A stretch of 64,000 bases of DNA from assembly GCA_002478565.1 (NCBI GenBank), contig DLPC01000023.1, positions 161,981 through 225,980 on the forward strand, written 5' to 3'. The notes under the pieces were generated by a model, which saw only the letters and a program-made list of their open reading frames with translations, was not told the origin of the DNA and searched no databases. The stretch's first letter is position 1. Every line of letters starts with the position of its first letter. The translations under genes and the position numbers were made by a program. Below, piece by piece: positions 25,723 through 35,487 of this stretch. Source of the DNA: Flavobacteriales bacterium UBA7468 (lineage in GTDB: Bacteria > Bacteroidota > Bacteroidia > Flavobacteriales_D > Crocinitomicaceae).

Positions 25723-26976
25723 TTAGTCTACTAAAGACGCAAGTTCACCTCTAATAACTCCTCTGATTTGCCCTTGAAGTGTTGCATCTTTAAAAGGACT
25801 GAAACGCAGCTGTTCTGGATGCATATTTGGCACATAAGGAAGACTTGGGTCAAAAAGTGTGAGTTCTGCAAAAGCACCTTCCTCAATGATGTTTGGCTCA
25901 AGTCCTAGTACTTTGCGAGGACCTCCATTTAACGCCTGTAATAGAGATACTAAATCTTGCTGATAGTGTGTATTTAGGGCAGCGAAGAAAGTTTCTAGTT
26001 GTGGAGTACCAAAATGAGCAAGGTCAAATTCAAGGTCTTTTTCTTCGAGGTCTCCGGGGCGGTGGTCGCTGACGATGGCATCGATAGTACCATCAATGAC
26101 TCCTTCCCAAAGTGCTTTTTGATCAGTTTCAGTTCGTAAAACAGGAAGTACTTTAAAACGTGTATCAAAAGCTAACATTTCTCTTTCTGTAAAGCAAAGG
26201 TTCATGATATGGACATCTGCCGTCACATCTAGCCCTTCTTTCTTCGCTTTTCTAACAAGTTGAACAGCTTCAGCGGTACTGAGGCCACTAAGGTGTAATT
26301 TACCTCCGGTATAGGCTAAGATGCGCAAATTGCGCTCTGTTTCAATGATTTCAGACAAGTGTGGGTCTGCCTTCAGGCCCGTACGTGTAGAAGCAATGCC
26401 TTCATTGACTTGGCCTTTGCTACTTAGCGAGTTATTTCTTGGAAAAACACTAACGCGTCCACCGAAATCTCGGGTATAAAGCAATGCGCGTTGTAGAATG
26501 CCCGCATTGACAACATGGTTATCATCGGTAAATAAACGCACACCATGGTTGTAGAGGTCATACATTTCTGCGAGTTCTTCACCATGCAAGCCTTTAGTTA
26601 GGGCGCCATTGACACCTAATAATGTAGTGGCGCCTTGTGCTTTTTGTTGGGCGTAGGTCACTTGGCCTTTGCTGTCCATTACGGGTTGTGTAATGGGCTG
26701 AATATATACTCGTGTGAAGCCTCCAAGACTGGCTGTTTCAAGACCATTTTGTATGGTTTCTTTGTGCTCATAACCAGGGTCGCAAAAATCAGCTTTTAGG
26801 TCAATAAAACCAGGAGCAACACAAAGCTCTTGAGAACTCACTTGCAAGGCATCGGCTGCATCGATTTTTGGTGCCACTTGACTAATATGGCCATTTTCAA
26901 TAAGGATGTCCAACACTTGGTTGTTGAACTTTGATTGTGGGTCGTAGATTCGGACCTGATTGAGTTGAATTTTCAT
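25723..26976 (-). CDS. Dihydroorotase-like protein with degenerate metal site
   Basis: 417 residues from ATG 26976 (MKIQ), which overlaps the end of the upstream BatA gene by four bases; an ATG at 26985 is also in frame. The whole amidohydrolase barrel is recognisable (CVAPGFIDL, GLETASLGGF, DDNHVVNAG, LSGLSTAEAVQLV, DGTIDAIVSDHRPG). Metal ligands are missing: the HxH after the first strand is KAD (61-63), the VHCED histidine is VFPRN, and the histidine before STAE is Gly. It cannot be a normal dihydroorotase; Bacteroidota and other bacteria carry such PyrC-like non-catalytic homologues that partner with PyrB. A true pyrC should lie elsewhere. Confidence 0.8.
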   Translation of the reverse strand: MKIQLNQVRIYDPQSKFNNQVLDILIENGHISQVAPKIDAADALQVSSQELCVAPGFIDLKADFCDPGYEHKETIQNGLETASLGGFTRVYIQPITQPVMDSKGQVTYAQQKAQGATTLLGVNGALTKGLHGEELAEMYDLYNHGVRLFTDDNHVVNAGILQRALLYTRDFGGRVSVFPRNNSLSSKGQVNEGIASTRTGLKADPHLSEIIETERNLRILAYTGGKLHLSGLSTAEAVQLVRKAKKEGLDVTADVHIMNLCFTEREMLAFDTRFKVLPVLRTETDQKALWEGVIDGTIDAIVSDHRPGDLEEKDLEFDLAHFGTPQLETFFAALNTHYQQDLVSLLQALNGGPRKVLGLEPNIIEEGAFAELTLFDPSLPYVPNMHPEQLRFSPFKDATLQGQIRGVIRGELASLVD

Positions 26977-29012
26977 TTCCACCATTTTAACAAAGCAAGC
27001 TCGAGCAATAAAAAAAGCAAACTAAAAATGAGCAAGCTGCGCCAATAATAAGCTACTTGATCAATTTGGAGTGCTGTTAGGCTCTGACCATCTTTGATGC
27101 TGTTAAATTTACAATTTTTTATGCCGTTAGACTCGAATAAATCGAGGAGATCTTGAGATTTTAAGTAGTTCAGTCGAGATTCGGTTCTTGGGTAATTGAG
27201 TGCCAGTTGCCCAATTGGTTCTGGTGCAAGGAGTTGATAAATACCTGCTTTCAATTTCTCAAGCGCAGCAGGACCACTCAGATTGATTTGAATAAGTCCT
27301 TCAATTTTTCTGATTTGTGGGATGAATTCGAAGTCTTTGGAATTCATTTTCAACGGAAGGTCTCCTGGAGCTTGCGCTCGGATGCCTACTTGCGCATCTT
27401 GACCGATCATTGCATATAAGGGATAACGCTGCGCCGCGAACTCGCCACATCGGAGTAAAACGGTTGGGAATATGGTTTGTTGTGCCAAGCTTCCGAAGGA
27501 GGGGTCAAGGGAAGCAGTGAAAAGAAAAGCATTTTGTTGCGCCCTCAGAAATAATGCTTGTCCCGATCGAAGCGAGAGCAGAGGAATGGCAACACTTTGC
27601 TGCTGCCCATTAACCAAATAATGTTTAGATACAATTGGTGTTTGTAGGCGTTGTAATTGTTTTTCAAAAACACCTTTAAAGAATGGATCTTCGTAGGCGA
27701 TTTTTTGCAATTGTAAACCTGAAGTTGTCGTTGCACCGAGTTGAGGTAATTGGAGTGCTCGGAGCAAGGGATTGTAGGACTCGGTGACAATTTTTGAACC
27801 TGGGATGATGAGTATTTTGTGTCCATTTGTTACTGCCTCCAATAAATCAGACCTCAGCCCGGTGGAAATTTCATCAAGACCATTTAAAACAATGAGGTCT
27901 GAGGCGGTCAACTTTTCAGAATTGACGGCTCCGGGATCAAGTTGTGTAACTTGGTAACGAGGCTCTACAGCGTATGCAGCCGCTACTCGCTGACTAGCAG
28001 TTTCATTTTGAATCAGACAAATCCGAGTTGCAGCAGGTACCTCATATGCAAAATTCCAAGTGTCATCAAAATGAATTTGAGCATCCGTGATACTCATGTT
28101 TCCTTTTACGGCACCTTTATTTTTCTCGGTAAACGGAAAGCTGACCACTTTGCTTTGGTTGTTTCCGATTTTTAAAAACATGGTTCTTTTGGTCTTGCCA
28201 AGTTCCAAATTGAGTTCTAAGTTATTGTCGGTATCTGAGCCCGAGTGTCTAATGCGGGCAAAAAGTTCTTGGTTGGCATCGTATTGTTGGGTTGGGTTGC
28301 CAAACCAGATGCTGTCAATAAATACGTTGTTAGGTTTTTGAGCGCTGAGTTGGTATAAATAGAAAGGGTCTTGAGGCGCTGGTTCTTGGCTCTTTAATTG
28401 GGCGTTTTGGCTTTGAAAGTCTGAAATTAAAAAACGTTGCACTGAACTGAGCGGCCCAACAAGTGCCTCGTGCTGCTTTATTTGTTGTGTTTGCCAATCT
28501 ATGATGTCGTTAAGGCTTCTAGAAAGCGCAAAAGGTTCTAGTTGATCGAGGTAGCGTAAAGCTTCCGCTTTTGTCACAAAGAATTGTTCCTGACTATTGA
28601 GGTGATTGCTGCAAATCAGAACATTTGTGTTCGGTTTGATTTGTGTGAGTACGCGCTTTGCCAATTCTCTTGCTTCTGAAAGTAGCGTTCCTTCGGCTCC
28701 GAGGGCTGTCATGGAAAAAGAGTTGTCTAGATAAATTATGACGGCATTTTTACCACTTTTTTGATTGTGAGCAGTTGGAATAAAAGGGTTGGCAAATGCT
28801 ATAATTAGGGAGCTAATTGCTAAAATTCTTGCAGCTAATATAAGGTAGTGTTTAAGCTTGCGAGCGCTTTGTTCTTGTTTTTCGAGATACTGAATAAAAC
28901 GCAGTGACGAAAAAAACAGGGTTTTTCTTTTTCTAAAATGGAAGAGGTGAATGAGAATAGGAATGAGTACTAAAAAGAGCAGCCATAAGCGTTCGGGGTG
29001 TACAAATTCCAT
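26973..29012 (-). CDS. BatA-domain protein with von Willebrand factor-like region
   Basis: 679 residues. The N-terminal BatA domain (MEFVHPERLWLLFLVLIPILIHLFHFRKRK) holds a membrane segment and the typical RK-rich cytoplasmic turn, followed by a second membrane segment near residues 58-75. A VWA-like fold begins with IIYLDNSFSM (DxSxS MIDAS form, about 91-100). Another beta-rich domain and a C-terminal membrane segment close the chain. Role in aerotolerance/Bat-type envelope assembly is only known loosely. A TAATTTTG box at 29017-29024 puts the start close to the ATG, so the message may be leaderless. Confidence 0.8.
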   Translation of the reverse strand: MEFVHPERLWLLFLVLIPILIHLFHFRKRKTLFFSSLRFIQYLEKQEQSARKLKHYLILAARILAISSLIIAFANPFIPTAHNQKSGKNAVIIYLDNSFSMTALGAEGTLLSEARELAKRVLTQIKPNTNVLICSNHLNSQEQFFVTKAEALRYLDQLEPFALSRSLNDIIDWQTQQIKQHEALVGPLSSVQRFLISDFQSQNAQLKSQEPAPQDPFYLYQLSAQKPNNVFIDSIWFGNPTQQYDANQELFARIRHSGSDTDNNLELNLELGKTKRTMFLKIGNNQSKVVSFPFTEKNKGAVKGNMSITDAQIHFDDTWNFAYEVPAATRICLIQNETASQRVAAAYAVEPRYQVTQLDPGAVNSEKLTASDLIVLNGLDEISTGLRSDLLEAVTNGHKILIIPGSKIVTESYNPLLRALQLPQLGATTTSGLQLQKIAYEDPFFKGVFEKQLQRLQTPIVSKHYLVNGQQQSVAIPLLSLRSGQALFLRAQQNAFLFTASLDPSFGSLAQQTIFPTVLLRCGEFAAQRYPLYAMIGQDAQVGIRAQAPGDLPLKMNSKDFEFIPQIRKIEGLIQINLSGPAALEKLKAGIYQLLAPEPIGQLALNYPRTESRLNYLKSQDLLDLFESNGIKNCKFNSIKDGQSLTALQIDQVAYYWRSLLIFSLLFLLLELALLKWWK

Positions 29013-29016
29013 AATT

Positions 29017-29024
29017 CAAAATTA
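29017..29024 (-). promoter_or_regulatory. -7 promoter element of the BatA-dihydroorotase operon
   Basis: Minus strand TAATTTTG, exact TAnnTTTG match, 5 bases before the ATG at 29012; transcription would start at or near the start codon. Confidence 0.45.
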
Positions 29025-29047
29025 GTAAAAAACAGATTTAGGGGTAT

Positions 29048-29080
29048 AAAAAAACTGCCCGAAATCCGGGCAGTTTTTTG
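29048..29080 (-). terminator. Rho-independent terminator after the gyrA-TPR unit
   Basis: Stem ctgcccg (29055-29061) and cgggcag (29067-29073), 5-base loop, flanked by six A on one side and six T on the other, so it can act in both directions. It follows the stop of the minus-strand TPR gene by 19 bases. Confidence 0.9.
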
Positions 29081-29091
29081 ATTGAAGTCTT

Positions 29092-30213
29092 TTAGTTTTT
29101 AAGTGCATCCAGGCGCTTCTTGTATTCTTGCGCCTTGTCAATATTACCCAATTTCATGTTTGTCTTGTAGAGAATGTCCAAAATGGCTTTGTCGTTCTCG
29201 TTTTGGCTAGCATATTTTTCTAATGGAACCAACGCTTGTTTGAAGAGGTCCATGGCTTCTTTTTCGACGAGCGCTGTTTTTGGGTCTTTGTAATCCATCT
29301 CGATGGTTAAGTTGCGCTTCTCGACTGCTAAGTTATAGAGGTGAGCCCCCAGTTGATAGAGTGCCTCGTTGTAATTAGGATCGATTTCTAACGCTTTTTG
29401 GAGCGCAGCAGTTGCTTTTTCATTTTCCTTTTTATCCATGTAGCTTGTACCAAGCACGTAATAAAGTTGCTTATTGGAAGGGTCAATTGCTAGGGCCTTG
29501 TTGATGTAAGTTTCTGTAGCAGCTACATCTCCTTTTTGGAGGTTGATATTGACTAAGCTGATCAAGATGTCGATATTGTTCGGCATGGCTGCTGAAAAAC
29601 TGGAAGCAAAACTTATGGCTTCGTCGTACTTTTTAGCGGCAAGGAAATCTTCGACAGCATAGTTTACGGCTAAAGATGTATTGACCTCTGCATCTTTGAA
29701 TGTTTCACCCAGAAAACTTTTTACCTCACTCGCAGCAAGGAAAGCCTGAGCAGCAGCGGCATATTTTTTTTCGTTGTAGGCTACAATTCCTTGATTGAAC
29801 AACAATTCTACGCGCATGTTGATGAAAGTCTCGGCATCAGCTTTGTAGGTTTTTTTTGGATCCTCGAGCACTTTTTTGAACGAAGCAACAGCAACTTCTT
29901 TGTAACCCTTTAGAAGTGCTTCATCAGCTTTAACATTTGAGCTTGTGGCTTCGATGGTAGCAGTTTCAATGAGTGCGTAATAGATTTGAGCACGGTTCAA
30001 ATGCATTTTGAAATCTTCTGCAGTTTCAGGATTCGTGGCAGCTAGATCGATGAAGTTTTTGGCTTCTGTCACCGTTTTTTTATTGGCAGTGATGTCACCG
30101 GCAGGATTGTATTTGCGCATTAAAAGAATAGCGTCTGTTACGTTTTTCTTTTGGGCAAAGGTTACCGAACTGAGTACAATGCTGAATGCGGTAAGAAGGA
30201 GTTGTTTTTTCAT
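29092..30213 (-). CDS. Secreted TPR protein
   Basis: 373 residues with a signal peptide ending SVTFAQ. Helical throughout, with TPR units clearest in the middle (about residues 230-285: YYVLGTSYMDKKENEKATAALQKALEIDPNYNEALYQLG). Probably a periplasmic scaffold; partner unknown. It is 11 bases downstream of gyrA and the terminator at 29048-29080 follows, so it is made from the same message as gyrA. This pairing recurs in Bacteroidota as I recall. Confidence 0.8.
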   Translation of the reverse strand: MKKQLLLTAFSIVLSSVTFAQKKNVTDAILLMRKYNPAGDITANKKTVTEAKNFIDLAATNPETAEDFKMHLNRAQIYYALIETATIEATSSNVKADEALLKGYKEVAVASFKKVLEDPKKTYKADAETFINMRVELLFNQGIVAYNEKKYAAAAQAFLAASEVKSFLGETFKDAEVNTSLAVNYAVEDFLAAKKYDEAISFASSFSAAMPNNIDILISLVNINLQKGDVAATETYINKALAIDPSNKQLYYVLGTSYMDKKENEKATAALQKALEIDPNYNEALYQLGAHLYNLAVEKRNLTIEMDYKDPKTALVEKEAMDLFKQALVPLEKYASQNENDKAILDILYKTNMKLGNIDKAQEYKKRLDALKN

Positions 30214-30224
30214 GTTTTTATTTA

Positions 30225-32768
30225 TTATTCGCTTTGTGCTTCTGAATTGTCAATTTCTGTGCCATTTTCAGTGAGCGGATCGATTTCTGTAGCATCTTCC
30301 TCTTCGTCTTCGGATCTTGGAACGCGAGCGATTGCTGCAATTTCAGAATTGCCTTTGAGGTTGATGAGCTTCACACCTTGTGCTGCACGCCCCATGGTTC
30401 GAATGGTGTCGATGTGCATACGGATTGTGACTCCTGATTTAGTGATGATCATGAGGTCATCTTCGTCAAATACATTCTGGATGGAAAGAAGTTTACCAGT
30501 TTTTTCGGTAATGTTAAGTGTCTTAACACCTTTACCTCCGCGGTTGGTGATGCGGTAAACTGGTTCTTTATCTTCTGGATCATTGAGGAAGGTGCGTTTC
30601 CCGAAGCCTTTTTCTGAAACTACTAGAATAGTAGAGAAAATATCTTCAACGCAAATCATGCCAATAACGACATCTGTAGTGGAGGTGAGTGTTACACCAC
30701 GCACCCCGGATGCGTTTCTTCCCATTGGGCGAACGGTTGCTTCGTTGAAACGAATGGCACGGCCTTCGCTCGTTGCCAACACGATTTCGTTGCTACCGTT
30801 GGTGAGTTTCGCTTCGAGCAGCTCATCGTTTTCACGGATACCAATGGCGTTGATGCCGTTGCTACGCGGACGAGAATAAGCTTCAAGCGAGGTCTTTTTA
30901 ATGACTCCTTGTTTGGTACACATCACGATAAAGTTGTTTTCAACGTAGTCTTTGTCTGTGAGGTCCAGTACTTTGACGTAGGCTTTTACTTTGTCGTCTT
31001 GTGGAATATTGATGAGGTTTTGGATGGCTCGACCTTTTGACGTTTTGTTGCCTTCAGGGATTTCGTACACGCGCATCCAGAAACAGCGTCCTTTCTCGGT
31101 GAAAATGAGTAGGTAATTGTGATTGGTTGCAACAAATAAATGCTCAAGGAAATCTTGATCACGGGTTGCAGAGCCTTTGGAGCCCATTCCACCGCGGTTT
31201 TGAACTTTGTATTCGGCTAGATTCGTACGCTTGATATAACCGGCATGAGAGATGGTGACCACCACTTCTTCATCAGCAATAAGGTCTTCCATGCGCATTT
31301 CACTCGCGGCATATTCAATGGATGAACGGCGCTCGTCTCCGTATTTATCACGGATTTCAATGAGTTCGTCCTTGATGATTTGCATGCGTCGCTCTTCTTT
31401 ATCGAGGATATCTTTGAGGTCAGCAATGAGTTTCATGAGCTCATCAAACTCAGCACGCAGCTTATCTTGCTCGAGGCCAGTAAGTTGTCGCAAACGCATA
31501 TCTACGATGGCTCTGGTTTGAATATCGGACAAGCCAAAGCGTGCGGCCAAGCGATCGCGGGCGTCGTCTGGGCTAGCCGAAGACTTGATGATCTCAATAA
31601 CTTCATCGATGTTGTCAGAGGCAATGATGAGGCCTTCTAAAATATGAGCACGTTCCTCGGCTTTGCGTAAATCAAAGCGTGTGCGGCGAATCACTACTTC
31701 ATGACGGAAGTCAATGAATTGTTCGATGAGTTCGCGGACATTGAGTAGGCGAGGTCTGCCGTCAACCAAACAAATATTGTTGACAGAAAACGAGGTCTGA
31801 AGTTGGGTAAACTTATAAAGTTTGTTGAGTACTACGTTGGCAATGGCATCGCGCTTGATTTCAAAAACAATGCGCATTCCGTTGCGGTCAGATTCATCAC
31901 GTAAATCTGAAATGCCTTCGATTTTTTTATCGTTGACCAACTCGGCGATCTTTTTGATCATCTCAGCCTTGTTGACTTGGTACGGAATTTCTGTAACAAT
32001 AATTTGTTCGCGACCGTTTTCTTCTTCGATTTCTGCTTTACCCCTGATGACAACGCGGCCACGACCAGTTAACAACGCATCTCTTACGCCTTCGTAACCA
32101 TAGATAATTCCACCGGTTGGGAAATCTGGGGCTTTGATGTATTGCAATAATTCCTCAGCTTCGATGGCGCGATTATCGATATAGGCAATTGTGCCATCAA
32201 TGACCTCCGTGAGGTTGTGGGGCGCCATATTTGTAGCCATACCTACAGCAATACCTGCTGCTCCGTTGACAAGAAGGTTTGGAATTTTGGTAGGAAGTAC
32301 GGTTGGTTCTTCTAGGGAATCGTCAAAGTTTGGACGAAAATCGACGGTTTCTTTTTCGAGGTCGTCGAGCATTTCTTCAGCAATCTTGCGAAGTCTTGCT
32401 TCGGTGTAACGCATTGCTGCCGGGCTATCACCATCGACAGAACCAAAGTTACCTTGTCCGTCAACCAAAGGATAGCGCAAAGACCACGGTTGTGCCATAC
32501 GCACCATGGTGTCGTAAACAGAACTATCTCCGTGTGGGTGATACTTACCTAGTACTTCACCAACGATTCTTGCTGACTTTTTGTAAGGTCTGTTGGAATA
32601 GACGCCGAGGTCTTGCATCCCGTAGAGCACCCTGCGGTGAACTGGTTTGAAGCCATCCCGGACATCAGGGAGTGCGCGTGAGACAATGACAGACATCGAA
32701 TAATCGATGTATGCTGATTTCATTTCGTCTTCAATGTTGATCTGAATGATTTTTTCGCCTTCAGCCAT
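30225..32768 (-). CDS. gyrA: DNA gyrase subunit A
   Basis: 847 residues. Breaks and rejoins DNA in the type II topoisomerase cycle. Catalytic Tyr121 lies in AAMRYTEARL; the quinolone-resistance region reads HPHGDSSVYDTMVRMAQPWSLRY with Ser82 and Asp86 at the positions equivalent to Escherichia coli Ser83 and Asp87, the susceptible state. The C-terminal beta-pinwheel begins near residue 510 and includes NRGGKG (about 770), the GyrA-box-like hallmark separating GyrA from ParC. The acidic C-terminal tail is typical. Promoter TAATTTTG lies at 32807-32814, 39 bases upstream. Confidence 0.97.
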   Translation of the reverse strand: MAEGEKIIQINIEDEMKSAYIDYSMSVIVSRALPDVRDGFKPVHRRVLYGMQDLGVYSNRPYKKSARIVGEVLGKYHPHGDSSVYDTMVRMAQPWSLRYPLVDGQGNFGSVDGDSPAAMRYTEARLRKIAEEMLDDLEKETVDFRPNFDDSLEEPTVLPTKIPNLLVNGAAGIAVGMATNMAPHNLTEVIDGTIAYIDNRAIEAEELLQYIKAPDFPTGGIIYGYEGVRDALLTGRGRVVIRGKAEIEEENGREQIIVTEIPYQVNKAEMIKKIAELVNDKKIEGISDLRDESDRNGMRIVFEIKRDAIANVVLNKLYKFTQLQTSFSVNNICLVDGRPRLLNVRELIEQFIDFRHEVVIRRTRFDLRKAEERAHILEGLIIASDNIDEVIEIIKSSASPDDARDRLAARFGLSDIQTRAIVDMRLRQLTGLEQDKLRAEFDELMKLIADLKDILDKEERRMQIIKDELIEIRDKYGDERRSSIEYAASEMRMEDLIADEEVVVTISHAGYIKRTNLAEYKVQNRGGMGSKGSATRDQDFLEHLFVATNHNYLLIFTEKGRCFWMRVYEIPEGNKTSKGRAIQNLINIPQDDKVKAYVKVLDLTDKDYVENNFIVMCTKQGVIKKTSLEAYSRPRSNGINAIGIRENDELLEAKLTNGSNEIVLATSEGRAIRFNEATVRPMGRNASGVRGVTLTSTTDVVIGMICVEDIFSTILVVSEKGFGKRTFLNDPEDKEPVYRITNRGGKGVKTLNITEKTGKLLSIQNVFDEDDLMIITKSGVTIRMHIDTIRTMGRAAQGVKLINLKGNSEIAAIARVPRSEDEEEDATEIDPLTENGTEIDNSEAQSE

Positions 32769-32773
32769 ATTAT

Positions 32774-32794
32774 TGCGTTAGTCTATGCGTTAGT
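32774..32794 (-). repeat. Two direct copies in the gyrA leader
   Basis: tgcgttagt occurs at 32774-32782 and 32786-32794, period 12, between the -7 box and the gyrA start codon; a candidate site for a leader-binding protein. Confidence 0.4.
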
Positions 32795-32806
32795 TAATTA
32801 GATTTC

Positions 32807-32814
32807 CAAAATTA
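32807..32814 (-). promoter_or_regulatory. -7 promoter element of gyrA
   Basis: Minus strand TAATTTTG, exact TAnnTTTG match, 39 bases before the gyrA ATG. Confidence 0.55.
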
Positions 32815-32913
32815 ATAAAATGCACTTCCTTCGCGTGCGGCCTCACTATTTTTTACTAACAAAATGCAGATATAAATTGTGGATAAAAGCGAATGATGTG
32901 CACAGATAAAAGT

Positions 32914-32921
32914 TATATTTG
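32914..32921 (+). promoter_or_regulatory. -7 promoter element of clpC
   Basis: TATATTTG, exact TAnnTTTG match, 20 bases before ATG 32941. No CtsR-type direct repeat is seen nearby. Confidence 0.6.
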
Positions 32922-32940
32922 TAACAACGATTAAATGCCC

Positions 32941-35472
32941 ATGGAAGCTAAATTTTCTCCGCGTGTCAAGGACATGATCAGTTACAGCCGTGACGAAGCT
33001 GTTCGCCTCTCCAACGAATTTGTTGGAGCCGAACATTTATTGCTTGGTTTGATCCGACTCAATGAAGGTACCGCAGTCAAGATTCTCAATGAATTCAACG
33101 TCGATCTCATCCAACTCAAGTCGGAACTCGAAAAGATCTTAAAGAAAACAGCAGTACAGCATTTAGTGAGTACCAATATTCCTTTGCTCAAGCAAGCAGA
33201 GAATATCATTAAGCAGTCCTACCTAGAATCCAAAGAATTCAAGCAAACCATAATTGGTACAGAACATCTTTTACTCACAATATTACGTTACGAAGACAGC
33301 GTTGCCTGTCAAGTTTTAAACAAATACGGTGTGCTATACGACAGTGCCCGTGAAGAATACGAACTTATGCTACAAAACAATCAACAACCGCGTTCAGAAT
33401 TTCCGAGTTCTGGAAATGAAGAAGAAGAAAACTTTGGCGCTTCACAGCGCAAAAGCGCCGATCCAAAATCCAAAACGCCTGTTTTAGATAATTTTGGCCG
33501 AGACCTCACCAAAATGGCCGAGCTTGGTCGTTTAGATCCGATTGTTGGTCGCGAGAAAGAAATCGAACGCGTGAGTCAAATTTTATCTCGACGCAAGAAA
33601 AATAACCCAATACTCATCGGCGAGCCAGGTGTTGGTAAGTCAGCTATTGCTGAAGGTTTGGCGCTCAGAATTGTGCAAAGAAAAGTATCTCGTATACTAT
33701 TTAATAAGCGCATCGTTTCACTTGATTTAGCTTCATTAGTGGCAGGGACCAAATACCGCGGTCAGTTTGAAGAGCGCATGAAAGCAGTCATGCAAGAAAT
33801 CGAAAAGAACCCTGATATCATTTTATTTATCGATGAAATACACACAATTATTGGTGCAGGTGGCGCAAGTGGTTCCCTCGATGCATCCAATATGTTCAAG
33901 CCAGCACTAGCGCGTGGCGAAATGCAGGCCATCGGGGCCACAACTCTTGATGAATATCGCCAGTACATCGAAAAAGACGGCGCACTTGAAAGACGCTTCC
34001 AAAAAGTGATCATTGAGCCAACAAGCATTGATGAAACTGTTCAAATATTGCACAATATCAAAGAGCGTTACGAAGACCACCACAGCGTTCGCTACACAGA
34101 CGAAGCAATCTTAGCATGTGTAAAGCTTACGGAGCGCTATATTACAGACAGACACTTGCCTGACAAAGCTATTGATGCACTTGATGAAGTTGGTTCGCGT
34201 GTGCACATCACCAATATTCACGTCCCTAAAGAAATCACAGACATTGAAGGTCAAATCGAAGGCTTGAAATCTCAAAAAGCTGAAGTCATTCGCTCTCAGC
34301 AATATGAAAAGGCTGCCGAACTTCGAGATGCAGAGCGCAAGCTCCAAGAACAACTCGAAGCAGCCAAGACGAAATGGGAAGAAGAGGCTAAGAACAATCG
34401 CGTAACTGTCACCGAAGAAAATGTCGCAGAAGTTGTTTCCATGATGAGTGGCATACCGGTAACCAAAGTCTCGGAATCCGAGCTCGGAAAATTGGTTAAA
34501 ATGGCCGAGACTATTCGTGGAAAAGTCATTGGCCAAGACGACGCCGTTGAAAAAGTAGTGCGCGCCATTCAAAGAAATAGAGCAGGCCTCAAAGACCCAA
34601 ATAAGCCAATTGGCTCCTTCTTTTTTCTCGGCCCAACGGGTGTTGGAAAAACGCAACTCGCCAAAATTCTTGCTAAAAACCTATTTGATTCAGAAGATGC
34701 CCTGATCCGCATAGACATGTCTGAATATATGGAGAAGTTCTCTATTTCTAGATTAGTTGGGGCTCCTCCTGGATATGTGGGCTACGAAGAAGGAGGACAA
34801 CTCACTGAAAAAGTACGTCGCAAGCCTTATGCAATCATCTTGCTTGACGAAATCGAAAAAGCACATCCCGATGTTTTCAATTTGTTATTGCAAGTCCTTG
34901 ATGATGGTCACATGACCGATGGTTTGGGTCGAAAAATTGATTTCAAGAATACCATTCTGATCATGACTTCCAATATTGGCGCCCGACAACTTGCCGATTT
35001 TGGTACAGGTGTTGGTTTTGGTACCAAAGCCAAAGAAGAAGCTCAAGAGCAAAATGCACTCTCTGTAGTTCAAAATGCATTGCGCAAGGCTTTTTCTCCG
35101 GAGTTCTTGAATCGTGTTGACGACATGATCATGTTCAAGTCCTTGAAGCGCGAAGACATTCATCGCATCATCGACATCGAACTTGAAAAATTACTGTTAC
35201 GTATTGGTAATTTAGGTTACAACGTTTCTTGTACTGATGCTGCTAAAGACTTTATTGTAGATAAAGGTTACGATGAAAAATTTGGCGCACGTCCACTCAA
35301 AAGAGCCATCCAGAAATACATCGAAGATCCGCTCGCTGAAGAGATTATCAATGCCAATTTACAAGCCGGAGATACCATTGCGCTTGACTACGCTGCCGGT
35401 AAAGAGGTACTGGATCTCAATATCAAAAAAGCCAAAGCACCAAAAGCAAAAGGGGATACCCCAGCAGAGTAA
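32941..35472 (+). CDS. clpC: ATP-dependent Clp protease ATP-binding subunit ClpC
   Basis: 843 residues from ATG 32941 (MEAKFSPRVKD, the standard start); an ATG two codons upstream is less usual. Clp N-domain repeats at 1-150, first AAA+ domain with GEPGVGKS (about 226-233) and FIDEIHT, a helical middle with UVR-like YEKAAELRD (about 455-463), second AAA+ domain with GPTGVGKT (about 564-571) and LLDEIEKAH, and a VGF loop (in GTGVGFGTK) at the ClpP-contact position. Unfolds proteins for ClpP; no mcsB or ctsR is next to it. Confidence 0.96.
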   Translation: MEAKFSPRVKDMISYSRDEAVRLSNEFVGAEHLLLGLIRLNEGTAVKILNEFNVDLIQLKSELEKILKKTAVQHLVSTNIPLLKQAENIIKQSYLESKEFKQTIIGTEHLLLTILRYEDSVACQVLNKYGVLYDSAREEYELMLQNNQQPRSEFPSSGNEEEENFGASQRKSADPKSKTPVLDNFGRDLTKMAELGRLDPIVGREKEIERVSQILSRRKKNNPILIGEPGVGKSAIAEGLALRIVQRKVSRILFNKRIVSLDLASLVAGTKYRGQFEERMKAVMQEIEKNPDIILFIDEIHTIIGAGGASGSLDASNMFKPALARGEMQAIGATTLDEYRQYIEKDGALERRFQKVIIEPTSIDETVQILHNIKERYEDHHSVRYTDEAILACVKLTERYITDRHLPDKAIDALDEVGSRVHITNIHVPKEITDIEGQIEGLKSQKAEVIRSQQYEKAAELRDAERKLQEQLEAAKTKWEEEAKNNRVTVTEENVAEVVSMMSGIPVTKVSESELGKLVKMAETIRGKVIGQDDAVEKVVRAIQRNRAGLKDPNKPIGSFFFLGPTGVGKTQLAKILAKNLFDSEDALIRIDMSEYMEKFSISRLVGAPPGYVGYEEGGQLTEKVRRKPYAIILLDEIEKAHPDVFNLLLQVLDDGHMTDGLGRKIDFKNTILIMTSNIGARQLADFGTGVGFGTKAKEEAQEQNALSVVQNALRKAFSPEFLNRVDDMIMFKSLKREDIHRIIDIELEKLLLRIGNLGYNVSCTDAAKDFIVDKGYDEKFGARPLKRAIQKYIEDPLAEEIINANLQAGDTIALDYAAGKEVLDLNIKKAKAPKAKGDTPAE

Positions 35473-35487
35473 GCGTCAACTGGATAC

